DNA from: an uncultured Acidobacteriota bacterium
GTDB taxonomy: Bacteria > Acidobacteriota > Vicinamibacteria > Fen-336
NCBI GenBank assembly: GCA_902826455.1
Contig: CADEEV010000002.1
Location: forward strand, 1-64,000
Direction of reading: 5' to 3'
DNA: 64,000 nt
Program-made: the position numbers and the translations under genes
Notes under the pieces: model-generated
What the model was told of the DNA's origin: nothing
The model's input: only the letters and a program-made list of their open reading frames with translations
The model's database searches: none
In this document: positions 16,402 to 26,180 of the stretch, one piece after another
How the letters are laid out: each line of letters starts with the position of its first letter
How positions within the stretch are numbered: the stretch's first letter is position 1

Positions 16402-18081
16402 ATGCGGATCCCGCTCCTCGCGGTCGGTTGTACGCTCTCGCTCGTGACGTCGTCCTCGGGACAGTCAGTCGTGCCGGGCGATCGGCCGGCCGGCCGGCTC
16501 CACGCGACGCGCTCGGCGCCCGTGGCTCGCCACGGGATGATCGCGACCAGCCAGGCCCTCGCCTCGGCGGCCGGCCTCAAGGTCCTGCAGGACGGCGGCA
16601 ACGCGATCGACGCGGCGGTGACGGCCGCGGCCGTGCTGGCCGTGGTCGAGCCGCCGATGAACGGCATCGGGGGCGACCTGTTCGCGATCGTGTACGACGC
16701 GAAGACGAAGAAGGTCTACGGTCTCGACTCGAGCGGCCGCGCGTCGCACCGCGCGACGCCCGAGGAGTTCGCGCGCCGCGGGCTCACGGCCATGCCCGAG
16801 TACGGGCCGCTGACGGTCGACGTGCCCGGCGTCGTCGAGGGCTGGAGCCAGCTCCTCGCGCGCTTCGGCACGCGGCCGCTGGCGGTGGCGCTGCAACCGG
16901 CCATCGGCTACGCCCGGGACGGCTTCGGCGTGCAGGAAATCGCGGCCGACGACTGGCAAGAGGCGGCGCCGCGCGTCGCCCGCGATCCCGCGGCGGCGAG
17001 GACCTTCCTGCCCGAGGGCCGCGCGCCGCGCAGCGGCGAGATCTTCCGCAACCCGAACCTCGCGCGCTCCCTGGAGCTGATCGCGAAGGACGGCCGCGAC
17101 GCGTTCTACAAGGGAGCCATCGCCCAGGCCATCTCGGCCGACATGAAGGCGCGCGACGGCCTGCTCGACCTCGAGGACCTGGCCGCCCACCAGGCCGAGT
17201 GGGTCGAGCCGATCTCGACGAGCTATCGGGGCGTCGAGGTCCTCGAGATGCCGCCCTCGACACAGGGCTTCGTGGCCCTCGAGATGCTCAACATCATGGA
17301 AGGCTTCGACCTGAAGGCGATGGGCCACAACAGCGCCGACGCGTTGCACCTCGTGACCGAGGCCAAGAAGATCGCCTTCGCCGACCGCGCGGCGATCCTG
17401 GCCGACCGCGACTTCGTGCCGAAGGCGACGCTGGCCCGCCTCATCTCCAAGGAGTACGCCGCCAAGCGCCGCCCCGACATCGACATGCGCAAGGCGGCGT
17501 CGAGCGCCTCCCTCGACTTCGCGGGCCGCGACCTCGGCGACACGATCTACATGACCGTGGCCGACGGCGCCGGCAACGTGATCTCGCTGATCCAGTCGCT
17601 CTTCGACTCGTTCGGCGCCGGCATCGTGGCGGGCGACACCGGCATAGCACTGCACAACCGCGGCGCCGGCTTCGTCCTCACCCCCGGCCATCCCGACCGG
17701 ATCGGCCCGCGCAAGCGCCCGCTGCACACCCTCGTCCCGGCCATGCTCCTGAAGGACGGCAAGCCCTGGGTGTCCTTCGGCGTGATGGGTGGCGACAACC
17801 AGGCCCAGGCCCACGCCCAGGTGGTCGCGAACCTGGTGGACTTCGGCCTCGACGTGCGCGACGCCGGCGAGGCGGCGCGCATGCGCCACGTGGTCTCGAG
17901 GCTCGCTCTCGAGAGCGGGATCGGCGCCGACGTGCGTCGCGAACTCACGGCCCGGGGCCACGTCCTCGTCGACGGCCGCGGCCTGATGGGCGGCTACCAG
18001 GCGATCCAGATCGATCCGGCGACCGGCGTGATGACCGGCGGCTCGGACCTGCGCAAGGACGGTCTGGCGATCGGCTGGTAG
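16402..18081 (+). CDS. ggt: Gamma-glutamyltransferase
   Basis: A 559-residue enzyme of normal family length. The N-terminal signal-like segment (MRIPLLAVGCTLSLVTSSSG) includes a cysteine at residue 10 that might support a lipoprotein signal. The large-subunit block ARHGMIATSQALASAAG and GGNAIDAAVTAAAVLAVVEP are diagnostic, as are NGIGGDLF and PPSTQGFVALEML. The autocatalytic cleavage and nucleophile threonine is at about T381 in LGDTIYMTVADGAGN. It should hydrolyse or transfer the gamma-glutamyl group of glutathione and related peptides in the periplasm. GGAGG lies five bases before the ATG. The TAG abuts the convergent gene's stop (TAGCTAG), leaving no spacer. Confidence 0.93.
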   Translation: MRIPLLAVGCTLSLVTSSSGQSVVPGDRPAGRLHATRSAPVARHGMIATSQALASAAGLKVLQDGGNAIDAAVTAAAVLAVVEPPMNGIGGDLFAIVYDAKTKKVYGLDSSGRASHRATPEEFARRGLTAMPEYGPLTVDVPGVVEGWSQLLARFGTRPLAVALQPAIGYARDGFGVQEIAADDWQEAAPRVARDPAAARTFLPEGRAPRSGEIFRNPNLARSLELIAKDGRDAFYKGAIAQAISADMKARDGLLDLEDLAAHQAEWVEPISTSYRGVEVLEMPPSTQGFVALEMLNIMEGFDLKAMGHNSADALHLVTEAKKIAFADRAAILADRDFVPKATLARLISKEYAAKRRPDIDMRKAASSASLDFAGRDLGDTIYMTVADGAGNVISLIQSLFDSFGAGIVAGDTGIALHNRGAGFVLTPGHPDRIGPRKRPLHTLVPAMLLKDGKPWVSFGVMGGDNQAQAHAQVVANLVDFGLDVRDAGEAARMRHVVSRLALESGIGADVRRELTARGHVLVDGRGLMGGYQAIQIDPATGVMTGGSDLRKDGLAIGW

Positions 18082-18978
18082 CTAGCGCCGCTCCCCGGTG
18101 TCGAGCATGACGCCCAGGGCGAGGGCGACGCGGCGGTCGAGGCTGCGCGAGCGATCCCCGCTGAGGTCGAGCACGTAGCGGTCGAGCAGCGTGAACTTGC
18201 GGTTGAACTGCCCGATCTCCTCCTCGGTGTCCCCGCGCAGGAAGACGAAGTTCAGCACGATCAGGTTCGTCAGGAAGCGGCGGAGCAGGGCGCGCACGAT
18301 CGAGTCCTCGCGGGCGACGCAGAGGCGCCGGCCGTCAGGAGCGTCGCACACCCACTTCTTCAGCAGGATGTCGGTCAGCAGGTTCTTGCGCAGGAACGCG
18401 AGCGGCCGGCCCTGGGCGTCGTTGACCGTGTAGGTGTGGGTCAGGAAGTAGAACTTCTGGTCCTGCAGCACCTCGAGGAGCTTCTCACCGCGGGCCTCGT
18501 CCCGGTAGAAGTAGACGTGACGCTTCGGTCCCACGGCCTTGGCGACGACGATCAGGGCGACGACTCCGGCGCCGAGGCCCAGGACGAGCGCCACGGGTTG
18601 ATCGAAGTGCATGCCGGCCCACAGGAACGGCGCGGCGAGGACGGCTCCGGCCGCGAGCCCGGCGAGCAGTCCGACGAGCGCCTTCAGGTGGTGGGCCGGC
18701 CTCTCGACGAACAGGAGCGGCTGGCCCTGCTCGTCCCACACCTGGTACTTCTCGTGGAGGGACAGGGCCTTCTGCCGCAGCAGGAAGCGGTCGCGATCGA
18801 AGACCGGGTCGACGGCACCGCTCGTCAGGGCCGCGCTGCGCGTCGCCAGGGGCGCGGGTGCGGGCGAGCGTGCCGGGACCGCAATGGCCCCGGGCAGGGG
18901 CTTGCCGCACGACTTGCAGTCGGGGCCCTTGGGCATCTGCACCATGCCGCACTTCGGGCAGCGCACGCTTCCGGTCAT
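18082..18978 (-). CDS. Zinc-ribbon, two-TM, scramblase/LURP-one-like membrane protein
   Basis: A 298-residue protein from ATG 18978. Residues 1-25 form a zinc ribbon (CPKCGMV then CKSCGKPLPG). After a linker, a first half-domain (KYQVWDEQGQPLLFVERPA) is followed by two membrane helices near 105-160. A second part (YTVNDAQGRPLAFLRKN, WVCDAPDGRRLCVAREDS) has the repeated v.D..G.pl strand pattern seen in LURP-one/scramblase (Tubby-like) folds. Function is unknown; it may bind or sense membrane lipids. The family call is tentative. A GGAGGACC sequence precedes the start, which makes it better than an upstream extension to 19170. It is divergent from the second TonB receptor gene. Confidence 0.65.
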   Translation of the reverse strand: MTGSVRCPKCGMVQMPKGPDCKSCGKPLPGAIAVPARSPAPAPLATRSAALTSGAVDPVFDRDRFLLRQKALSLHEKYQVWDEQGQPLLFVERPAHHLKALVGLLAGLAAGAVLAAPFLWAGMHFDQPVALVLGLGAGVVALIVVAKAVGPKRHVYFYRDEARGEKLLEVLQDQKFYFLTHTYTVNDAQGRPLAFLRKNLLTDILLKKWVCDAPDGRRLCVAREDSIVRALLRRFLTNLIVLNFVFLRGDTEEEIGQFNRKFTLLDRYVLDLSGDRSRSLDRRVALALGVMLDTGERR

Positions 18979-19039
18979 CGTCAGGTCCTCCGGGAAAGTG
19001 CGGTAGTGAACCACGAAACCCGTCCCGGGACGAAACGGC

Positions 19040-19069
19040 TTGACAGCCGTGCGATGCTGAAGCCACATT
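19040..19069 (+). promoter_or_regulatory. Candidate promoter of the second TonB receptor gene
   Basis: TTGACA (19040-19045), an 18-base spacer and CACATT (19064-19069, three of six matches). It lies about 46 bases before the receptor ATG at 19116, in the short divergent spacer. The -35 box is perfect and the -10 is weak. Confidence 0.5.
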
Positions 19070-19115
19070 CCGATTTCTTGCGTTTGGTTGTGTTTTCCGC
19101 GACCGGAGGTTCCCG

Positions 19116-22100
19116 ATGACACGGTTCCGCCTCTTCTCCCTCGTGCTCGCCGCCGGGCTGCTCGGGGCATCGCCGGCGCTCGCCCAAGTCGACACCGGCT
19201 CGATCCTCGGCACGGTCCGCGACAAGAGCGGCGCCGTCGTGCCGGGCGCGACCGTGAACGTGCTCGAGTCCTCGACCAACACGTTGACGGTGCGCAGCGC
19301 CGACGCGTCGGGCAACTACGTCGCGACGCCCTTGCGCATCGGCGTCTACGCCGTGACCGTCGAGCTCACGGGGTTCAAGAAGCAGACGCGCGCCGGCATC
19401 GTGCTGCGCGTGCAGGATCGCCTGCGCATCGACTTCGAGCTCGAGCCCGGCGACCTCGCCGAGTCGGTGGTGGTGACGGGGGAGGCGCCCCTCGTGCAGT
19501 CCGAGACCTCCTCCCTGGGCGAGGTCGTTGACGCGCAGCAGATCGTCGCCCTGCCCCTGAACGGCCGCAACTACATCGACCTCGCGACGCTGACGAGCGG
19601 GGTCATCCGCACCGCCGAGGGCAGCAACGGCAACGTGAACGCGACGTTCGTGGTGAACGGCACGCGCGGCGGCCAGAACAACTACCTGCTCGATGGCATC
19701 GACAACAACAGCAACGACGGCGGCGAGGCCGCGATCTACACCAACGTCGACGCCATCGAGGAGTTCAAGGTCCAGACGAGCAACTACTCGGCCGAGTTCG
19801 GGCGCTCGGGCGGCGCCGTCGTGAACGCGTCGATCAAGTCCGGCGCCAACGAAGTGAGCGGGAGCGCTTTCTACTTCCTGCGCGACGAGTCCCTCGACGC
19901 CCGCGGCTTCTTCGAGGACCCGGAGTCGGAGAAGGCCCCGTTCAGCTTCAAGCAGTTCGGCGGCACTCTCGGCGGCCCGATCCGGAAGGACAAGACCTTC
20001 TTCTTCGTGGACTACCAGGGCACGCGCCGCAACGAGGCCGGCACCGCGATCATCTCCGTGCCGACCGCCGCCCAGCGCCGCGGCGACTTCTCCGGCGAGG
20101 GCAACAATGTCATCTACGACCCGCTCACGGGCGAGCCCTTTCCCGGCAACGTCATTCCCTCGGACCGCTTCGACCCCCTGGCGGCGAACTTCGTCAACCT
20201 CTACCCGGATCCGAACCAGGACGGCCTCAAGAACAACTACCTGACGAACCCCCAGTCGACGAACTCGGTCAACCAGGGAGACCTGCGGCTCGATCACGAG
20301 TTCTCGGGCTCGGATCGCGTCTTCCTGCGCCTGTCGCTCACCAAGAGCACGCGCTTCGTCGAGCCGCCGCTTCCCGGCCTGGCGAACGGCGGCGACTACG
20401 GGACCGGCTCGTCGAACTCGAAGGCCTGGGGCGGGGCGCTGGGCTTCACCCACATCTTCTCGTCCAGCACGGTCAACGAGCTGCGTGTCGGCTTCAACCG
20501 CGTCAAGGGCCAGGACGGGATCGCCCCGGGCGGGCAGCAGCCGCCTCCACCGGGGCTGACGGTGCCCGGGGCGCCGACCGACCCCGCGATCGTCGGCATC
20601 GCCGTCTTCGATCCCGCCGGCTACGCCTTCCTGGGCGATCCCGAGTTCAACCCGACCTATACGCGTACCCAGGAGCTGCAGCTCTCCGACACGCTGTCGC
20701 TGGTGCGGGGCCGCCACAGCCTGAAGACCGGCTTCCAGATCCGGGTGAGCGAGTTCGACCTGTTCCAGATCCCGCAGCCGCGCGGCAAGTTCGGCTTCAG
20801 CGGCGAGTTCACCCAGGACGCCGACCACAACGAGGACACGGGCGACGCCCTGGCCGACGCGCTGCTCGGCTACTCGTCGCAGATCGACGTCTCGAACATC
20901 ACCCAGACCCGCAACCGCACCCCCGTCTTCGGCGCGTTCGTGCAGGACGACTTCAAGGTCAACTCGTCGCTGACCCTGAACCTCGGCCTGCGCTGGGACT
21001 ACACCGGGCCCACCACGGAGGCCGACGACCGCCAGAGCAACTTCGACTACGAGACCGGCCAGGTGCTGGTCGCCAACCAGAACGGCAACTCCCGCGGCCT
21101 GATCGACGTCGACAAGCTCAACTTCGCGCCGCGCGTGGGCTTCGCCTGGACCCCGACGAAGGACGGCAAGACCGCGATCCGCGGCGGCTACGGCATCTTC
21201 TATGGGGCCCAGGAAGTGCGCACCGGCTTCCAGCTCGGCTACAGCATGCCGTTCTTCTTCGCACTCTCGCAGTCGAGCGACTTCGGCGTGACACCGGCGG
21301 CCTTCGTGCGCGAAGGCTTCCCGGCGCTCGACCCGGCGGCCGCGTCGTTCCCCGGCATCCTGTCCGCCGACCGCCGCTTCAAGAGCCCGTACTACCAGCA
21401 GTGGAACCTCTCGGTGCAGCGCGACATCGGCTGGAACACGCTGCTCGAGGTGGCCTACGTGGGCTCCAAGGGCACGCGCCTCCAGGTGCTGCGCGACTAC
21501 AACCAGCCCGAGCCCGGTCCCGGCGACCCGCAGGAGCGCCGGCCCTATCCGCAGTTCGGCAACTTCGCGTCGATCACGAACGCCGGCAGCTCGAGCTACA
21601 ACTCGGTGCAGCTGAAGCTCCACAAGCGCGTGAGCAACGGGCTCTGGCTGCTGAGCGCGTTCACCTACGGCAAGGCCTACAACGACCAGCCGGAGATCTG
21701 CTGCAACTCGCCCTGGCCGCCCGACACCTACAACATCCAGGCGGAGCACGGCCCGGCGGACTACGACCAGCGCTACCGATCGGTGACGAGCTTCGCGTGG
21801 GACCTGCCCTTCGGCAAGGGCCGCCGCTTCCTCGACCAGGACGGCGTGCTGAACGGCATCTTCGGTGGCTGGCAGCTCGGCGGCATCGTGACGATCGCGG
21901 CGGGCTTCCCGTTCTCGCCGGCCACGGGCTTCGACACCTCCAACACCGGCACGTTCGGCCAGCTCCGGCCCGACCTGGTCGGCAACCCGATCCCCGGCAC
22001 GCAGACGCCCGAGCACTGGTTCGATGCCTCGGCCTACGCGACGCCGGGCGAGTTCCAGTTCGGCAACGCGCCGCGCAACAGCCTGGTCGGTCCGCCGACG

Positions 22101-22307
22101 CGCACCGCCGACCTGTACCTGAAGAAGGAGTTCGCGATGGGCAAGCGCGCCCGCCTCGAGCTGCGCATCGAGGCCTTCAACGCCTTCAACCATCCCAACT
22201 TCGGGTTGCCCGACAACTACGTCGACGACGGCGAGTCGGCGGGCACCATCACCTACACGGCGCTCGCACAGCGGCAGATCCAGTTCGGCGCGCGGGTGGC
22301 CTTCTAG
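19116..22307 (+). CDS. TonB-dependent receptor, carboxypeptidase-regulatory N-terminus
   Basis: A 1063-residue outer-membrane receptor. Signal peptide ending PALAQ, carboxypeptidase-regulatory-like domain at about 25-110 (GSILGTVRDKSGAVVPGATV), plug domain with ALPLNGRNYIDLATLTSGVI and NNYLLDGIDNNSNDGG, then a large barrel ending in a terminal phenylalanine (FGARVAF). The motif KTFFFVDYQGTRRNEAGT is typical of acidobacterial Oar-like receptors. GGAGG lies six bases before the ATG. The substrate is not evident, but the gene converges with an operon for exported glycoside hydrolases and shares its CTAG stop with the large one, so oligosaccharide uptake is a reasonable inference. It shares domain order with the receptor at 3743-6784 but is clearly a different paralogue. 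Confidence 0.92.
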   Translation: MTRFRLFSLVLAAGLLGASPALAQVDTGSILGTVRDKSGAVVPGATVNVLESSTNTLTVRSADASGNYVATPLRIGVYAVTVELTGFKKQTRAGIVLRVQDRLRIDFELEPGDLAESVVVTGEAPLVQSETSSLGEVVDAQQIVALPLNGRNYIDLATLTSGVIRTAEGSNGNVNATFVVNGTRGGQNNYLLDGIDNNSNDGGEAAIYTNVDAIEEFKVQTSNYSAEFGRSGGAVVNASIKSGANEVSGSAFYFLRDESLDARGFFEDPESEKAPFSFKQFGGTLGGPIRKDKTFFFVDYQGTRRNEAGTAIISVPTAAQRRGDFSGEGNNVIYDPLTGEPFPGNVIPSDRFDPLAANFVNLYPDPNQDGLKNNYLTNPQSTNSVNQGDLRLDHEFSGSDRVFLRLSLTKSTRFVEPPLPGLANGGDYGTGSSNSKAWGGALGFTHIFSSSTVNELRVGFNRVKGQDGIAPGGQQPPPPGLTVPGAPTDPAIVGIAVFDPAGYAFLGDPEFNPTYTRTQELQLSDTLSLVRGRHSLKTGFQIRVSEFDLFQIPQPRGKFGFSGEFTQDADHNEDTGDALADALLGYSSQIDVSNITQTRNRTPVFGAFVQDDFKVNSSLTLNLGLRWDYTGPTTEADDRQSNFDYETGQVLVANQNGNSRGLIDVDKLNFAPRVGFAWTPTKDGKTAIRGGYGIFYGAQEVRTGFQLGYSMPFFFALSQSSDFGVTPAAFVREGFPALDPAAASFPGILSADRRFKSPYYQQWNLSVQRDIGWNTLLEVAYVGSKGTRLQVLRDYNQPEPGPGDPQERRPYPQFGNFASITNAGSSSYNSVQLKLHKRVSNGLWLLSAFTYGKAYNDQPEICCNSPWPPDTYNIQAEHGPADYDQRYRSVTSFAWDLPFGKGRRFLDQDGVLNGIFGGWQLGGIVTIAAGFPFSPATGFDTSNTGTFGQLRPDLVGNPIPGTQTPEHWFDASAYATPGEFQFGNAPRNSLVGPPTRTADLYLKKEFAMGKRARLELRIEAFNAFNHPNFGLPDNYVDDGESAGTITYTALAQRQIQFGARVAF

Positions 22308-25300
22308 AGCGTTCCGTCCTCGAACCAGACGACCGCGCCCTTCTGCAGGTCGGGCAGCGTGAACACGAGCTCGCGGCCCTCGCGCGCGCCGTGGATCTCG
22401 ACCGGGGCGCCGAGGAAGGGCAGGAACCAGCCCTTGCGGTCGCCGTCGACCGCAAGGCGGATCCGGATCCCCTTCTCCGGGACCTGCACGGCGTTCTGCT
22501 TCGAGACGAGGCCCTTGAAGCTCGCGAAGAAGACGTGGAGCTTGCCGTCCACGCGGGCGATCTGTGTCGCGATGGCCGGCGACGCCTCGACACGAACGCT
22601 CGTGTCGGGCGCGAGCGCCGCCAGCAGCGCGTCGGTCGGCTTCGGATCGGCCGTGTCGAAGTCCTTCTCCAGCGCGGCGAGATAGGCGCGTCCCGGGCAG
22701 TCGGGGAACGTCGCCGCCGGCAGGCCGGCGGCATCGACTCCCGTGACGACGAGGCGCGTGCCGCTCGACTGCAGCGCGCGCAGCGAGCCCCTTTCCGCGT
22801 CGCTCAGCTCGCGCACGTCGGGCAGGACCAGCGTCCGTCCCTGGAACGCGGCGAGAGTCCGCGGCGTCACCACCTGGAATTCGACGTGCTTCTGCATCAG
22901 CAGGATCAGGATCCCCTGGTAGGAGCGCAGGAACGCGTCGGGGAAGTAGTCGCGGGTCTTCGGCGAGAAGTACACGCCGATCGGATGCACCGGCTCGCGC
23001 GGGTGGTACAGCGTGTTCTCGTGGGCGCCGACCCACTCGAAGATCTTGCGGCGCGTCGGGGTGTCGTTGGTCCCCGACATCACGTGGGTGGCGGCGTCCC
23101 AGAAGTTGGCGCCCGCCAGCACCACCGACATCGCGAGGTTCTGCATCGGCTCGGGCGGCGCTACGTTCTTGTCGCCGTCCCACGAGTAGTTGAGGATCCA
23201 GGTGGCCTTGCCCTGGGCGAACGCGCGGAAGGAGTGCATGCCGACCTGGTAGCGGAACCAGTCGAGGGGCGTGCGCGACGTGGCCATGTGGTCGCCGCCG
23301 CCGAACTCGTACTCGTGGGCGATCGCGTCGGTCACGCCGTAGAGCTCGTAGACGTCGGAGCCCACCACGACGGCCTCGCGCTCGATGCCGGGATAGATCT
23401 CCGGGATCGTCATGATCTTCGGGTTGGCCGATTTCGCGTTCTGGTCGATCTCGCGCATGAACTCCGTGATCGTCTCGATGCGGAAGTCGACCCACTTACG
23501 GAACTTCGGATCGGCGAGGTCGCCCAGGGCGAAGTCGCGGCGCGCGTCGAGGCCCGTCTTCTTGCGGAACGCCTCGACGGTGTAGTCGTCGAAGCTGGCC
23601 CACGAGTCCTCCCAGCCCTCGAAGTGGGTCATCCAGTAGGGGATGTCCACGTAGATCCCGTCGATGCCGGTGGCGGCGATCTGCCGCACCCGTTCCATGT
23701 ACTGCGTGCGCCAGGCCGTGGCATAGGGGGAGATCCACACGTCCTCGTCGCCCTTGGCGATCCAGAAGGCAGCGCCGCTCGTGAAGGAGGCGGGCTCGCC
23801 GCTGCGCTTCCTCTGCAGCCAGTCCGGGTGGTCCTTGGCGAGGCTGTGGGGTGTGGAGTCGGCGTCCTTCGTGATGCACTCGGTGCCGGCGATGTACACG
23901 AACGCCCTGTTGCCGACCGCATGCGCACGCTCGGCCACGTCCTTGATGGCCGCGAGCTTCGCGGTGGGATCCAGGAAGCTCTCGTAGCGGCCCGTGACGT
24001 CGTTGTCGACCTCGATGCCGAAGACGTGGTCGGCCGTGGCGTCGCGCACGATCGCGGCCGGGTCGGCGCCCTCGCCCAGGCCATAGGCCCCGATGCGCAC
24101 GCGGTGGGTCCAGTTCTGCGCCGTCGCCGAGGCTTCGGGCCGGGCGGCGACGAGCAGGGACTTCTCGAAGCGCGTCTCCAGCGTCGCGGTCGGTCCCTGC
24201 ACGCGCCCGAGGTCCTTGCCGCTGACCGTGTCGGTGACGCGGTACGCGCGCGCCTCGAGGCCGCGCAGCTCGACCTTTCCCTTGTAGCTCCTGGCGAAGA
24301 ACGCGTAGTGGAGCGCGCCGTCCTTGCGCACCGCATGGGCCTCGGGCCGGTCGAAGCCGAGATCGTAGAGCGCGCCCAGGTACTCGCCCTTCGAAAGCTG
24401 CGCCGCGTCGTAGCGCTTCGTCCACTCGCCCCACAGCTTCTCCCGCTCGGGCGAGAGCAGCAGCGTCTTGTCCTTCTCCCCGGGAGCGCCCGGCCACGCG
24501 AAGTTCGTCCCGATCACGCCGCCGATGCCGTAGGTGGAGGCGAAGTCGGTGCCGCCCTCGCTCATCTCGACGTGGTCGCCGAAGAAGGCCATGCGGTCGC
24601 CGGCCAGGGCCTTAAGCGTCTTGCCCTTGCTGCGCACCTGCCACGAGCTCTCGGGATCCGACGCGACGGCCATGTTCATGTACGGCAGGTTGAAGAACGA
24701 GTAGGCCGTGCCGCACGGGCAGATCTCGACGAGGGCGCCGGGCTTCGTGGCCTGGGCCGCGTCCCAGATCGCCTTGAAGAACCCCGGCACGCCTTCGGGA
24801 GCGTCGTCGGGGCTGCCGTGATGGTGGGCCGGGTTGTAGCAGGGCGGCGCGCCGTTCAGGTGCTGGCCGTCGATCTTGAGGCCGTCGAAGCCCCACACCC
24901 CGAGCGCATGGCGCCCGAAGGCCGCGGCGTCCTCGCGCACGGCGCCGAGAGCGGGGCAGAGGTAGTTGGAATCCCACCACGTCACCTTGCGCGGCGAGCC
25001 GTCCACATTCTTCAGGAGCCAGTCGGGATGCTCCTTGTCGGTGCGCGAGCCCGGATCGGCCGCGAGCGGCGCCCACCAGAGCTGCGCCTTGAAGCCCTGG
25101 GCGTGGATGCGGTCGACCATCGCCTTCATGTCTGCGTCGCCCTTCGGGAACTTGGACGGCACCGGCGTCCAGTCGCCCTCGGCCACCTGCCAGCCGTCGT
25201 CGAGCACGGCCCAGTCGAAGCCGAGCCCCTTCGCGATCGGGAGCGTCGCGTAGACCTGCTCCGGCGTGAACTTGCGGCCGTAACCCCACGCGCACCACAG

Positions 25301-26170
25301 CGGCTTGAACGCATCGGCCGGCGCGTCGGGGATCACGAGACCCTGCTTCTGCATGACCTCGCTGTAAGCGCGCAGCGTCGCGAAGGCGTCGCCGGTGTGC
25401 ACCGCGACGAACGTGCGCGGCGTCTCGAAGCTCTCGCCGGGCTGGAGCCGGATCGGCCGGTCCGCCGTCAGGGCGACATGGACGACGCCATCCTTGTTTC
25501 TCTGGACCGGCAGCGCGACCTGCTTCGGCACCAGCTCGACGTGGCCGATGGCGAGGCCCACGTCGCGTCGCCACACGTCCAGCACCGGCGTGCCGCCGCC
25601 GTAGTCGCTGTCGTTCATGCCCAGGAAGTTGCGCTGGGCGAAGCCCGGCGGGACTGGCAGAATCCAGTCGGGTCGCTTCTCGTAGCTCCCCGGCTGGTAC
25701 GACCAGAAGGCTGGCTCCGTCTTGCTCGAGGACGCGAACGCGTAGCGGTGGCTGGTGTAGCCCCGGGCGTCGTAGGGCTGCGGCCCCTCGTTCGTGTAGC
25801 GGACCCGCAAGAACAGGAAGTGCGGACGGTCCGCGTAGCGCGTCACCTCGACGCGTTTCGTGAGCGTGCCAGCCCGGCCGACGAGGGCCCAGCGCTCTCC
25901 CGCGCCGAGCGCGTCCTGTATCGGCTCTCCCTTGAGGCTTTCCAACAGGAACGTCGGGCCCGCACCCATGGGCGGATCGAGCGTCTCCGAGTTCTCGAAC
26001 GGACCCAACACGGCCGGCGTAGCCAGGGTCGACACGACACGGCTACGCATCTGCCCATCGAACTCGAGGCGGATGCCATCGCCGTCGACCGCCTGCGGGT
26101 TCGTCGTGTCGAAGGCGAACGCGGGCGCCGCTGCCAGGAGTGCAGCGAAGAACGGGCCGATCGTTTTCAT
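22304..26170 (-). CDS. Exported two-module glycoside hydrolase (GH36-like + second barrel)
   Basis: A 1288-residue protein with a Sec signal peptide (MKTIGPFFAALLAAAPAFA). Module 1 (~25-680) resembles clan GH-D/GH36 alpha-galactosidases: an N-terminal beta-sandwich, DWAVLDDGWQVAEGDW, a nucleophile candidate near D434 in FDGLKIDGQ, and an acid/base candidate near D505 in ASDPESSWQVRSKG. Module 2 (~690-1288) is a second TIM barrel (RIGAYGLGE, IDGIYVDIPYW near 840, PEIYPGIEREAVV). A region like the GH42 trimerisation/GATase fold follows (FQVVTPRTLAAFQGRTLVLP), with a closing beta domain. It probably cleaves two linkages in one glycan. It lies ten bases after the upstream hydrolase gene, with GAGG five bases before the ATG. 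The module 2 family is uncertain. Confidence 0.8.
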   Translation of the reverse strand: MKTIGPFFAALLAAAPAFAFDTTNPQAVDGDGIRLEFDGQMRSRVVSTLATPAVLGPFENSETLDPPMGAGPTFLLESLKGEPIQDALGAGERWALVGRAGTLTKRVEVTRYADRPHFLFLRVRYTNEGPQPYDARGYTSHRYAFASSSKTEPAFWSYQPGSYEKRPDWILPVPPGFAQRNFLGMNDSDYGGGTPVLDVWRRDVGLAIGHVELVPKQVALPVQRNKDGVVHVALTADRPIRLQPGESFETPRTFVAVHTGDAFATLRAYSEVMQKQGLVIPDAPADAFKPLWCAWGYGRKFTPEQVYATLPIAKGLGFDWAVLDDGWQVAEGDWTPVPSKFPKGDADMKAMVDRIHAQGFKAQLWWAPLAADPGSRTDKEHPDWLLKNVDGSPRKVTWWDSNYLCPALGAVREDAAAFGRHALGVWGFDGLKIDGQHLNGAPPCYNPAHHHGSPDDAPEGVPGFFKAIWDAAQATKPGALVEICPCGTAYSFFNLPYMNMAVASDPESSWQVRSKGKTLKALAGDRMAFFGDHVEMSEGGTDFASTYGIGGVIGTNFAWPGAPGEKDKTLLLSPEREKLWGEWTKRYDAAQLSKGEYLGALYDLGFDRPEAHAVRKDGALHYAFFARSYKGKVELRGLEARAYRVTDTVSGKDLGRVQGPTATLETRFEKSLLVAARPEASATAQNWTHRVRIGAYGLGEGADPAAIVRDATADHVFGIEVDNDVTGRYESFLDPTAKLAAIKDVAERAHAVGNRAFVYIAGTECITKDADSTPHSLAKDHPDWLQRKRSGEPASFTSGAAFWIAKGDEDVWISPYATAWRTQYMERVRQIAATGIDGIYVDIPYWMTHFEGWEDSWASFDDYTVEAFRKKTGLDARRDFALGDLADPKFRKWVDFRIETITEFMREIDQNAKSANPKIMTIPEIYPGIEREAVVVGSDVYELYGVTDAIAHEYEFGGGDHMATSRTPLDWFRYQVGMHSFRAFAQGKATWILNYSWDGDKNVAPPEPMQNLAMSVVLAGANFWDAATHVMSGTNDTPTRRKIFEWVGAHENTLYHPREPVHPIGVYFSPKTRDYFPDAFLRSYQGILILLMQKHVEFQVVTPRTLAAFQGRTLVLPDVRELSDAERGSLRALQSSGTRLVVTGVDAAGLPAATFPDCPGRAYLAALEKDFDTADPKPTDALLAALAPDTSVRVEASPAIATQIARVDGKLHVFFASFKGLVSKQNAVQVPEKGIRIRLAVDGDRKGWFLPFLGAPVEIHGAREGRELVFTLPDLQKGAVVWFEDGTL

Positions 26171-26180
26171 GGAGACCTCG

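Noticed and set aside
18981-23495. A 1504-codon minus-strand frame over the second TonB receptor
   Set aside because: Shadow of the receptor gene; no motif, and it crosses into the hydrolase gene out of frame.
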